From Protonemura montana (Eukaryota; Arthropoda; Insecta; Plecoptera; Nemouridae): a DNA stretch of 64,000 bases. A program made the translations under genes and the position numbers. Each line of letters begins with the position of its first letter. Position 1 is the first letter of the stretch. Of the stretch, positions 46,026 through 57,400 are shown piece after piece. Under the pieces are notes generated by a model. The model saw only the letters and a program-made list of their open reading frames with translations. It was not told where the DNA came from and ran no database searches. The stretch lies in NCBI GenBank assembly GCA_947568835.1, contig OX387612.1:7688001-7752000 (forward strand), read 5' to 3'.

Positions 46026-46440
46026 CCGTGTTGGCGTGTTGGAAACACCGGTCCTCGTCAGATCACCGAAGTTAAGCAATTCTGCGCTGAGTCAGGTATT
46101 GGATGGGTCACCATTATACACATGACCAGCTAGGTTCGGAAGAGAGGTTGGAAGAATGAAAAATAGTACAGTACCTTCACTCGCCTTGCTTATCAACCTC
46201 TCGACAGCATGGATTTGTGGAGGAATCCTGTTGTTCACGTTGTACCGTCCTTCAGAAGGGACGTTAAGCCGGTGGTCCATTTGGTGCTCTTCGACAGGAG
46301 TAGGTTATGTGGCGTTACGGGTCTTAGGTTAAGTTTATCATCGTTCTCATCATCACCGTAAATTTACCTACACCATTAGACCAGTGCAATAACCAGCCCT
46401 TGATCAAAACAGGGCGTCGTTAAAATCAAGAATCAACAAA
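46026..46440 (+). mobile_element. 5S-type SINE, right member of an inverted pair
   Basis: Starts GTGTTGGCGTGTTGGAAACA, then CGTCAGATCACCGAAGTTAA: the best 5S-like head in the window, matching the 5S core including the CGTCAGATC stretch. Body with TTGTACCGTCCTTCAGAAG; tail ACAGGGCGTCGTTAAAATC. Confidence 0.86.
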
Positions 46441-47744
46441 GAACTCGTGTAGCCCGACATCTCTGCAACTTTGCATACTTAGCTGCATTGCGGGTTGCAT
46501 GTACCAAAGGCGCTGTAGATTTTAGAGCTAACTGACAGCTGTCATGTGTCAGCTGTTTCCTTGTTCACCTGTCTGGAAGGTATCATGGATGGCAAGTGAC
46601 ATGCAATTTTCTCACAGGTAATTTGCATGCGAAGCTTGGAAAGGTGAATATGTTTAATGGATTCACAGATTTATATGCAAATTCTTTCTTAGTCTGGCTT
46701 ACAAAATGCTGATGAACTGTCAAGCTCGCAGAGTTTGCTGTAGGTAAGAAGGATTTGAATGCGAGTTGGTTATTATTTATTTAGTGAGTAATGAATAATG
46801 TATTTTTTAATAGCAATTACATTTATTGTTGGCTGTTTCTATTAAAATGTATGCATTGTTTAATTTAATAGGGAAATCTCATTTAGATTATTATTTAACT
46901 ATTATCATTGTGTTCGAATACGCATTTAAAATTGAATCTGACGTATTTTTCTTTTTATAATCCGATCATAACTTTTCTATTTATATTTGTTTTAAGAATG
47001 GCTAAAATATGAATTCTCGTGGCGGGATTCAAACGGGCTGTGATTAACTACAGGTAGTTCTGACGTCATTTTGTTGTTTCCTTTGCGTTCGCTTCTGTTT
47101 TTTGACGTCATACTGACGTCAGATTTCACTTCATGTCATAAAAAATGGCGACCCTCGTTTTCGTACGAGATTCAAACGCAAACATTTTAAACAGGTATAT
47201 TTTATTCAAAATTGGATTTAGAAGAAAATAAAAAAATACATCTTCATTATTTTCTTACAAAAAAAGAAATAAAAAAATATGTCATTAAATTTAAAGAGAT
47301 TTCCCTATTAGATAACAAAAATCGTTTCTCAACGATCTTGAACTCAACTCTGTTTTGGTAAACTAAACAATAAATAAGCGTAGTCCAGTTCACAAAACAG
47401 CAATTCTGTATAAAATACTGCTAACTTTTCAAATCACAACAGTTGCGAATTGATAACAATGCTTCACTTCAAGTCATTTCAAAAGAAGTTAACCATTTTA
47501 ATAAACAGAAACATTTTGTCTTGATCAACATTGAGCATTGACCAGCACCGTGGATTTTAGAACATTTCACCAGTGAAATGAAATTAATTTGTTACTTCTA
47601 TTCCCCTGTTTCGGTCTCATTTCATTAGAAACCAAATAAAAGAGTAAAGATTCAAATGAAAACTACGAGTTGGGTGGAATATTTAGGCAAGAAAACACTA
47701 GCACAGCCTCCACTATGAAAAGTAAGCTCATAGGTAAGCCGACT
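46441..47744. other. Unassigned intergenic DNA
   Basis: Contains several TGACGTCA-like words at 47060-47120 (GACGTCAT, TGACGTCATA, TGACGTCAGA), in a short GC-richer patch. No gene seen. Confidence 0.45.
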
Positions 47745-47850
47745 TTATCATGATATTATAAAGATAATAAATAATCTTGATAATGCCAGCGCCAACGCTG
47801 GCGAAACGTCGACCACCGACGCGGTCCTTTTTAGGACCAAAAAACCTAAT
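47745..47850 (+). ncRNA. Hammerhead-ribozyme-like motif in a dispersed repeat
   Basis: CTTGATAAT, a perfect 7-bp stem (GCCAGCG-CCAA-CGCTGGC), then GAAACGTC. This is the order of core, stem II, GAAA and NUH cleavage triplet in hammerheads with very short stem III. The first core (CUGANGA) is not matched exactly (CTTGATAA), so activity is doubtful. Sequence after it (GCGGTCCTTTTTAGGACC) forms a second hairpin. Confidence 0.45.
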
Positions 47851-48194
47851 CAACAGAGCAAACCAGTTTTCACCTACACCATCATCTACCGACTCTGAAC
47901 CCCTTCGTCTTACCAAATAATTTAAAGTTTCGAGAAAAAAGAGGGTGCCAGTGGCCCTCCTCAAAATTCCTCTAAACTCCCTCCCTCCCATTAAGCAAAA
48001 AAAATATATATATACAAATTACCTTTGAAGTGAGTAAAGTATGTTTCCAAAACTCAGGTGCATCGGTTTCTAGTAATTTAGCTTTAGATCTCTCATTTTT
48101 AGAAGTCAATATTTACCTTTGAAACACGCCAACTGAATTGTTTGGTTGGTCTTCACTGTCAAATGTATTTCATTAATTGTAAATATATTTCTGT

Positions 48195-48639
48195 GTTTAA
48201 CTGATGTTAAGTGGTGGGGTAGGTATGTGAGTTGGCAACACAGCTTAGATGGTTGAGTCGAGACGGGTTGAAATGTTGACACCTGACAAGATGGACATGA
48301 ATCGAACAAAGACCCTCCTGATGGGAAGGGGTGGGGGTAGGTATGTGAGTTGGCAACACAGCTTAGATGGTCGAGTCGAGACGGGTTGAAATGTTGACAC
48401 CTGACAAGATGGACATGAATCGAACAAAGACCCTCCTGATGGGAAGGGGTGGGGGTAGGTATGTGAGTTGGCAACACAGCTTAGATGGTCGAGTCGAGAC
48501 GGGTTGAAATGTTGACACCTGACAAGATGGACATGAATCGAACAAAGACCCTCCTGATGGGAAGGGGTGGTGGTAGGTATGTGAGTTGGCAACACAGCTT
48601 AGATGGTTGAGTCGAGACGGGTTGAAATGTTGACACCTG
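48195..48639. repeat. 118-bp minisatellite, left part
   Basis: About 3.8 units (GGTTGAGTCGAGACGGGTTG, GACAAGATGGACATGAATCG, GGGTAGGTATGTGAGTTGGC). It is split by the DNA transposon at 48640-49596. Left-part units share GGTATGTGAG, while right-part units read GGTACGTGAG or GGTACATGAG. Confidence 0.93.
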
Positions 48640-49596
48640 GAGCCTTATTCACTAACTTTTCTTGTCGCCAATGCCCGGCAATGGGAGTCCAATTGCGAGA
48701 AATGGAAATCTCGCCTAAAATTGGTATTCGCTATCTAGCAATGCGATCCAAAGCCGCGAATTGGAATTACAACCGGGACTTTCGCTTTCTGAGTCGACTG
48801 GACCCCGTAAATCGACTAAGTTGGGTTAAAGGTTGGCAAATAATCATCGTCAAAGAATCAAATCCTTTTCAAAGTATCCCTTTTATGTTCTAATTAAGTA
48901 TATATTGTGAGAAGTGTCGTGTTATGCGTTTTACAAAGTTCATGTGATTATGTTTCCGAGAAAAAACATGCGTAATTATTTAGTGTAACAAAGATTATTA
49001 GAATGTTAAAATATTGTAGTGACGGCGATGCGCAAAGTATTGGCCTAGAACAAGGTTATTACTCTATTCCACTATAAATTAAATGAAACAGATTTGTATT
49101 TATTGTAGCTATTGCCCTTTGAATATGAAAATTATTTATGTAAATGGAATAATGTATGGCTATGGTAATTTACAACGTATGTGACAACTATAAAAGGTTG
49201 CTGAGTTTAAGGAATACATTTAATAAAATATTTACAATTAAATAGGAATAATCTTCTGATTTTCAGGAACAATTTTAATGTTTGATGTAGTGTTTGGCTG
49301 AGATATTCCGTTGTTGCAATTATAAGAAGGTGCAAACGGATAATTCTTGAAATGTCAAAAGCGAAAACAAATTCATAATTCAGCAGTATTTTATCAGTTT
49401 TCCACTCTGCCTTTGCCTCATTGACTCTGATTTCCCCTCCCGTGCCTTGGTTTCCATTTACCCGCCCGAGTCCATTGCCAAGTGCATAGAGAATACCAAC
49501 TTTCTGGGCATTGGCATTCGCGCGAATTCGACAAATCGTCTATTGCCGGATATTGGAATTCTGACCGAATATTCGGAAAGTTAGTGAATAAGGCTC
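48640..49596. mobile_element. Non-autonomous DNA transposon with 20-bp terminal inverted repeats
   Basis: 957 bp inserted in one unit of the 118-bp minisatellite. The termini are perfect inverted repeats, GAGCCTTATTCACTAACTTT, flanked by the direct repeat CTG (48637-48639 and 49597-49599). Neighbouring satellite units give the empty site (ACACCTGACAAG). The TIR style and 3-bp duplication suggest a PIF/Harbinger-type MITE; that is inference. Sub-terminal regions also show partial inverted similarity. No transposase is present. Confidence 0.88.
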
Positions 49597-50205
49597 CTGA
49601 CAAGATGGACATGAATCGAACAAAGACTCTCCTGATGGAAAGGGGTGGGGGTAGGTACGTGAGTTGGCAACACAGCTTAGATGGTTGAGTCGAGACGGGT
49701 TGAAATGTTGACACCTGACAAGATGGACATGAATCGAACAAAGACTCTCCTGATGGAAAGGGGTGGGGGTAGGTACGTGAGTTGGCAACACAGCTTAGAT
49801 GGTTGAGTCGAGACGGGTTGAAATGTTGACACCTGACAAGATGGACATGAATCGAACAAAGACTCTCCTGATGGGAAGGGGTGGGGGTAGGTACATGAGT
49901 TGGCAACACAGCTTAGATGGTTGAGTCGAGACGGGTTGAAATGTTGACACCTGACAAGATGGACATGAATCGAACAAAGACTCTCCTGATGGAAAGGGGT
50001 GGGGGTAGGTACGTGAGTTGGCAACACAGCTTAGATGGTTGAGTCGAGACGGGTTGAAATGTTGACACCTGACAAGATGGACATGAATCGAACAAAGACT
50101 CTCCTGATGGGAAGGGGTGGGGGTAGGTACATGAGTTGGCAACACAGCTTAGATGGTTGAGTCGAGACGGGTTGAAATGTTGACACCTGACAAGATTAAC
50201 AAGAA
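49597..50205. repeat. 118-bp minisatellite, right part
   Basis: About five units continuing after the transposon. An alternation of two unit types (GGAAAGG/ACGTGAG and GGGAAGG/ACATGAG) suggests 236-bp higher-order expansion. It fades out at GACAAGATTAACAAGAATC. Confidence 0.93.
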
Positions 50206-50504
50206 TCAACCAAAGATTTTCCTTAAAGCCTTTAAAAAATCTTTAAATCTCAATGCACTTATGTTTTTGAACGTCTACGACACCACCCAAATTAAAATTA
50301 TTATGGCACCAAAATAGAATGCGTCGTAATTATATGGCACTAAGAACGTAATTTGCCAAAAACTGAAGCGTAAGTTCCATTCATTTTCTGTTGCAATATT
50401 GTTGTCGGAGAAAATAGCATGTTTATTTTTCATCCATTATTTATCTACGCTGCTCGTAACGCAGAGAACTCTTCTCCAAACTCGAGAACTGAAGAAAAGG
50501 GTGA

Positions 50505-51225
50505 AGGCCACCAGCTAGAATGACCGACCACACAGCTGTCTTGCAACATTAACCCATAAGAGCAATGGTGAAGTCTACCAGTTAGAATGGCCGACCACAC
50601 AGCTGTCTTACAACATTAACCCATAAGAGCAATGGTGAAGTCCACCAGTTAGAATGACCGACCACACAGCTGTCTTGCAACATCAACCCAGAAGAGCAAT
50701 GGTGAAGTCCACCAGCTAGAATGATCGACCACACAGCTGTCTTGCAACATTAACCCATAAGAGCATTGGTGAAGTCCACCAGCTAGAATGGCCGACCACA
50801 CAGCTGTCTTGCAACATTAACCCATAAGAGCATTGGTGAAGTCCACCAGCTAGAATGGCCGACCACACAGCTGTCTTGCAACATTAACCCATAAGAGCAA
50901 TGGTGAAGTCCACCAGCTAGATTGACCGACCACACAGCTGTCTTGCAACATTAACCCATAAGAGCATTGGTGAAGTCCACCAGCTAGATTGACCGACCAC
51001 ACAGCTGTCTTGCAACATTAACCCAAAAGAGCAATGGTGAAGTCCACCAGCTAGATTGACCGACCACACAGCTGTCTTGCAACATTAACCCAAAAGAGCA
51101 ATGGTGAAGTCCACCAGCTAGATTGACCGACCACACAGCTGTCTTGCAACATTAACCCATAAGAGCAATGGTGAAGTCCACCAGTTAGAATGGCCGACCA
51201 CACAGCTGTCTTGCAACATTAATCC
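50505..51225. repeat. 67-bp minisatellite, about 11 copies, downstream of gene B
   Basis: The unit is GCAATGGTGAAGTCCACCAG, CTAGAATGACCGACCACACA, GCTGTCTTGCAACATTAACC, CATAAGA. It ends about 75 bp from the gene B stop, so it probably falls in or just beyond the 3' UTR. Confidence 0.93.
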
Positions 51226-51300
51226 AGAATGTTAAAGTTGGTAATTATAACTGAGTGTTCCCTGATGTATTGTCACATAAAGACAAGATGGCGTTCTCTT

Positions 51301-51440
51301 CTAGGTAGCACTGTTGACGGCAGTGAAGATGTATGGACGTTCCTCTGTCGGGCACCGGAAGGTCTCCATGAGTCGGTGGTTCCAGTCCTTTGCTTTCTGT
51401 CCCACGGGTTCCATCATGTTGTTCCAGAGAGCGTTAGCAG
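51301..51440 (-). CDS. PLB1: Gene B exon 7: C-terminal LWNNMM region and stop
   Basis: 140 nt from acceptor CCCTTACAG to TAG (51303-51301). It encodes NALWNNMMEPVGQKAKDW and CPTEERPYIFTAVNSAT. There is no anchor. A 67-bp minisatellite starts about 75 bp past the stop. Confidence 0.92.
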
Positions 51441-54400
51441 CTGTAAGGGTTTGAAACTTAGATGAAGATAGATTTAACGGTGTTTTAGCCAAAACACAAT
51501 GTATAATGGACCAAAAAACCTTCTATTGATTTGCCGCGATACTCTGGAATGGTCCTCGAGTTAGAGATTAGAGTTTAATCTAAAGAAGACAAAAATAATG
51601 CCAGGGGCTAGCCCTTGGCCCAAAATGACTTGATTTTGGGATCTCAACTCAGAGGAAGTTGTTGAGTATATTGTGTGAAACATTAGTTTTTCTATTTCTA
51701 GTAATGACCGTTTAGGCCAAACAGAAACCAAAACTTCGTCTATCTTCGACGAATTGCTTTTATTTCAGAGCGATTTTGCTTTAAGCTATTTTCGGATCAT
51801 CCCTATTCTTCAAGTATTGTTACCAAGTTCTTATTTGTCTAAAAAAATTGATATTTGTAGATAAATTCTTATAAATAGAGTAGGTCTTCAACGCCATATT
51901 GACGACCTTAACATTTTGACTATGTTCAATGCACGGTAGGGTGGAGGGTGCAGAGCCCTCGAAACGAGCATACATATTACTGGGAGTTTGGTTCTTGTGG
52001 TGTCACCATTAGGGAGCTAAAACCAGCAAGCAAAGGATGCAATTTTCATATTTATAACTTTTTTTCTCTCGAAATTATTTTTTCGAAGCTAAACACCAAA
52101 AAGGTACTCACTAATAGCCGAACACTTCTGGCTGAAGTGGAAGCAGTCGGCGGACAGGTACGAGTAGTCCGTGATGTTCCTCCCGTTGGCCAACTGTCTT
52201 TCCGGAAAATTGATCTCCTTGGAAAACGGCTGAACGACCACGGCGAAGTCGTCTCTGTCATTGTACCTCGGGAGATCACCCTAAGAAGAGTGCAAACACA
52301 TGAAATCAATATTTATTGAAATATCCCTGACCCAGATTAATAAAGTATTTATTTGTAATAGTAATTGTTCTGCTATTTCACGTTCCGACCCGAACACGTG
52401 ATCACTAGCTGTCAGTGCATTCATTTGTTTTCCAATTGCACCGTCAAAATTCTCGAAGCAAGAAGTACACCGAGAGTTACCCGAGAGCGACCAACTCTGC
52501 CAGTCAAACACGTGAAAGTTGCACTGGGACAGAGTCACATGCCCAGTCGAACACGTGAAAGTTGCACTGGGACAGAGTCACATGCCCAGTCAAACACGTG
52601 AAAGTTGTACTGGGACAGAGTCACATGCCCAGTCGAACACGTGAAAGTTGCACTGGGGCAGAGTTACAAGCCCAGTCGAACACGTGAAAGTTGCACTGGG
52701 GCAGAGTTACAAGCCCAGTCAAACACGTGAAAGTTGCACTGGGACGGAGTCACATGCCCAGTCGAACACGTGAAAGTTGCACTGGGATAGAGTCAAATGC
52801 CCAGTCGAACACGCAGATCACCCTCAATGCACACCGAGGAAGCCAGTCAAAAATGCCATCAGATTATCTATGAATTGGAACTTTCACTCACAATGCCCAT
52901 GTCCATATCTTGCCACTCGCGCATCAACTGAACGTAGCCAGGTCTTCTGGATCTGAATCGCTCGCCCACAATGCAGGGGCATTCCACGCGGTGGGTGATG
53001 ACGCACATGGCAGGCTTGGCAGTGAACTTCATGATAATCTCAAGGTCTGTGTAGACAGGAAGATATAAACAATGTGTCAGTGGGACATTCTCTATAGGGA
53101 TGTAAGATGATGTCAAGGTCTGTGGTGACAGGAAGATATAAACAATGTGACAGTGGGACATTCTCTATAGGGATGTAAGATGATGTCAAGGTCTGTGGTG
53201 ACAGGAAGATATAAACAATGTGTCAGTGGGACATTCTCTATAGGGATGTAAGATGATGTCAAGGTCTGTGGGGACAGGAAGATATAAACAATGTGTCAGT
53301 GGGACATTCTCTATAGGGATGTAAGATGATGTCAAGGTCTGTGGAGACAGGAAGATATAAACAATGTGTCAGTGGGACATTCTCTACAGGGATGTAAGAT
53401 GATATCAAGGTCTGTGTAGACAGGAAGATATAAACAATGTGTCAGTGGGACATTCTCTATAGGGATGTAAGATGATGTCAAGGTCTGTGGGGACAGGAAG
53501 ATATAAACAATGTGTCAGTGGGACATTCTCTATAGGGATGTAAGATGATGTCAAGGCCTGTGGAGACAGGAAGATATAAACAATGTGTCAGTGGGACATT
53601 CTCTATAGGGATGTAAGATGATGTCAAGGTCTGTGGTGACAGGAAGATATAAACAATGTGTCAGTGGGACATTCTCTATAGGGATGTAAGATGATGTCAA
53701 GGTCTGTGGAGACAGGAAGATACAAACAATGTGTCAGTGGGACATTCTCTTTAGGGATGTAAAGCGGTTCTATTTTAGGATCTGCCAAACTACTGCCACT
53801 TTACGACACACGTTTGAGTTTAGTTACTTGATTTTTTAAACTAGCAAATTTTTCTCCTTGAAAAAAAATCATTTTTTTTTAGATGACCACTAAATGTCTT
53901 TAACCACAAACTAAACATTTATCATTGTCGTTGAGGGCTAACAAATTTTTAGTTCAATACAGCACATTTTTTAAACTCTGCTTGTCTCATCAATATTCCA
54001 AGTAACCATAGATTTCTTAAATATCTTGCATAAATATCAACCATATATTGTTCTCGTCTTACTTGGACCAGGCATATAGTTGACAATCAACCTAGGAATG
54101 TTATCATGAAGAATGTCCAACGCCTCGATGACGTTGTTCCAGTGATCCTTCATGAACTTGGCCTTGGAGTTGTAGCACATTTCAAAGCAGAAGTCGTTGC
54201 CTCCGATGAACATGGTCACTAGCTGTAAATGGAATAAATTGACTCAAACCGTTACAAGATTGTTCACATGAATAATGGTTTTCAGACTCATGTCTACTTT
54301 ATCTAACCTCAGCACTAGTTTTGACAAAAACTATTTGAACTGGGTTTTGATAAAGTAAACATGAGTCTAAAAACCAGTTTTATGAATCTCTAGGTGGAGA

Positions 54401-57400
54401 GACGTGGGAAGTTAGTAGATAGATTGGCGAGACTCCAAAAGAAGCCAACTACCCTAGGTTGTAGGTTACAATTAGGTTTTTTTTTTATTTTATTTTGTGT
54501 GGTTCTTTTGTTATCGGAAAATTGTCAGGACTGCTTTACCCCTTGATAAAGTAATAGGTACAAGTTAGGAAACGTCGGGAAATTTAGTTATTATTCACTT
54601 AGCATTCAAAACCGAGTTCAAATAGTTGTTGTCAAGTGATTAACATGCATAATTCTAAATTCATAAGTAGAGACTCGGATTAAAGATGCCTATATCTTTT
54701 CCAAGCAGAAACTTTGGTAAACTTGCAGTGTTTTTTGGTTTTTCTGGCATTTCCATCAGGGAGCTTAAACCAGCAAGCGGATGATGGAAAGGAAGCTAGA
54801 CTGGAAAAATTTGCAGCCGAACTGGGATAAGAACTCGGGACCTCCCAATTGCCGGTCGGGTGCTCTATCAACTGAGCTATCCGGACTCACATATTCCAGC
54901 TTTCGTGGGGGTGGGGTAAGGGATCTCCTCAAGGGGGAAGGGGGAAGAGGTAAACTTGTTTGACCATCCATCTAAGAGCAATTGACAGCGTTATGTCGCT
55001 AAGATCTCTCGTTACCCACCTTCCAGTCGTTTTCAAAGTCCACCCTTGGATCCGTCTTCATGCGCTTCACCAAGATCTTTGCTTGATGTGGTAAGTCAGC
55101 GCTAATCGCTCCTCCTTCTGCCACGTTGAATTGGGCAGCTTTCTGCCAGGTTAGAGCGTCTCCCGTCGAGTAGCCTACCAGATTGGGATTGAACTCCTTT
55201 AGGATGTTGGGCAGGGTGAGGTACTGTCGCCACGTGCCTTGTCCTCCTGGAAATGGGTTTTGACTAGATTAAGGGATTATGACTTTGAAAACGCTTATTA
55301 TCGCTTTGAAGGTTGAGCGATTGTTAATTTAATTAATTAACAATTAGTAATAAATGCGATACGAATTAAATATTCTTTTAAAATACTGTCGAAAAAGCGA
55401 AAAGTCTCCTTAAAAAACTCACATAATTTAAATAGATTTTAAATTCCAATAAGCGGATGTGACATTTTTCGGCAAGTAGGTACCCACCATCTTAAAACGA
55501 TCAACATATTATTTACAAAATTGGATTTGATTTTTTAAGTTCTTTGGCAATTTTTAAATTTTCATATTTCTTTAAAATACCAGAAATATTTGTAAAAATG
55601 TCTTAAAAATAATCCAGCCGATTGATCACAAAAACCTTTCCGATCCAAGTTAAACGAGTTCAAAAACCACTTGGTCATTAGGGGGCGATCAAACCAAACA
55701 GAAAAAACGGGTGAAAAAAAAAACATTCCGCCTACTTTTTTCCGGGAAGTTAAATTGATTCTTCGCTAATCTCATCATGCAAGACAAGTCGATAAATGAA
55801 AAACATAACTGGACTGGGCGTTGACCTTGCAGTTTAAAATTACAGCATTGGTTTATTGGTCTTGCTGCAACTGGTTCCTGCAGAGAGAATTGGCTGACAG
55901 GTCTTGCCTTGCGGCTCACCGTAATGATGCATTGAACGTCTCAATATTTCCGCTAATTAATGACCTGACAATTGCAGCTTAACATCTCATTAATTAAATA
56001 CAGGAAGAATGTCAGTGTTAGGCTCAGTTTTATTCTTAGATATAGCGTTTATGTTAAACTTTCTGCTGAGCACACGAGCCGGTAATACGTGGTAACGGTA
56101 GCTGCCACCCGATGGCGCTTGCGGTCGTTCTTTTGAAAAAAGATCTAGAATTATAGAAATATACGATTCAAAATATCGATACATGTTTACAAATCGTTGA
56201 GGTTAGCATTAATAAATATTTATTAAACGTAAACCTGTCTCAAATGCGAGTAATCTGCGAGAAATAACGAAATGAACTTTTCTAACACTCAAAGTGCAAA
56301 GGGCTCCACCCTTAATTTTTGTCGCGGTTAAGAAGTCATTTGGCGGCTATTTTTTGCAAGTTCAGGTTTACACGCTTTAGGGTAAAGTGCGTTTAATGCT
56401 AACGCATTATTTACTAACACCACAGACTAACACGTTGTTTTTATAGATTTGATGAATTTTTAGAAAAGAATGAATGAACGTGTAATGACTGCTGTTTAAA
56501 TGATGTAATTTTGTGATTATGACTTTGAATTTTTAGTTGAATTTTTACTGATTTTTAGTTTTTAGCATTTTGACAAATTTCAACGCTTGTAAAATTAGCT
56601 ACTGTTTCTTTTTACGAAAGGCAAACGGGATAATGAAATGTACAAATATAATTATAAATAAAAAGAGGATATATATATGTATGGTTTTAAATCTCTGTAT
56701 GTTTGAAAAATGCCTAAATCTGGTGCTATTTAATTTTGATTGGCTGTGTCCCAAAGGCTTTCCGTATTTTCGACAGAAATAAAATTCGTTGCGACGAGGA
56801 TGAAAATGAAAATGAGCTCACAAATTTCCCACGAGACATTAAGTTGTAATACCGACCATGCTAGACGAAGGAAAACTCGGAAAATGAACCTTGAATCGAC
56901 GCCAGACGAAATTAAACATTTGACTGAGCGTAGCGAGCATGCGATCACCGAAGTTCAGCAACACTGCGCTGGGTCAGGTATTGGATGGGTGACCATCATA
57001 CACATGACCAGTTCTGTTCGGGAGAGAGGTTTGAGGAATGAAAGTTTAATACAACTTTATTCGCCTTGCTTATCAACCTCTACCCTCCACCCTTCTAGTC
57101 TAGGTTAGGTCCATTATCATCCTCGTCATTATCATCATCCACTCAATTACAGACGCCATTAGACCAGTGCCGCAGGGCACGTTACCAAAACTATGTATTG
57201 TTAAGCCTCACAAACCAATAGATCAGCATTTTCAACGCAATCGTCCTTCAACGCCAGTCTCCAAATCGTCCATACCTATAGACCAAGAAACACCTCTGTT
57301 GGCGACATAAACGTTGGGAACGTCAACGGCTAACGCCCCATACGCGGCAGTCAGCGAGTCTCCCATCCCTCCGATGACATCAATGTCCCCGGGTCTGACT

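Noticed and set aside
48106..50209. Minus-strand frames of up to 163 codons with repeated CQLTYLPPPLP text
   Set aside because: The 118-bp minisatellite has no stops in some frames; no initiation context, domain or splice evidence.
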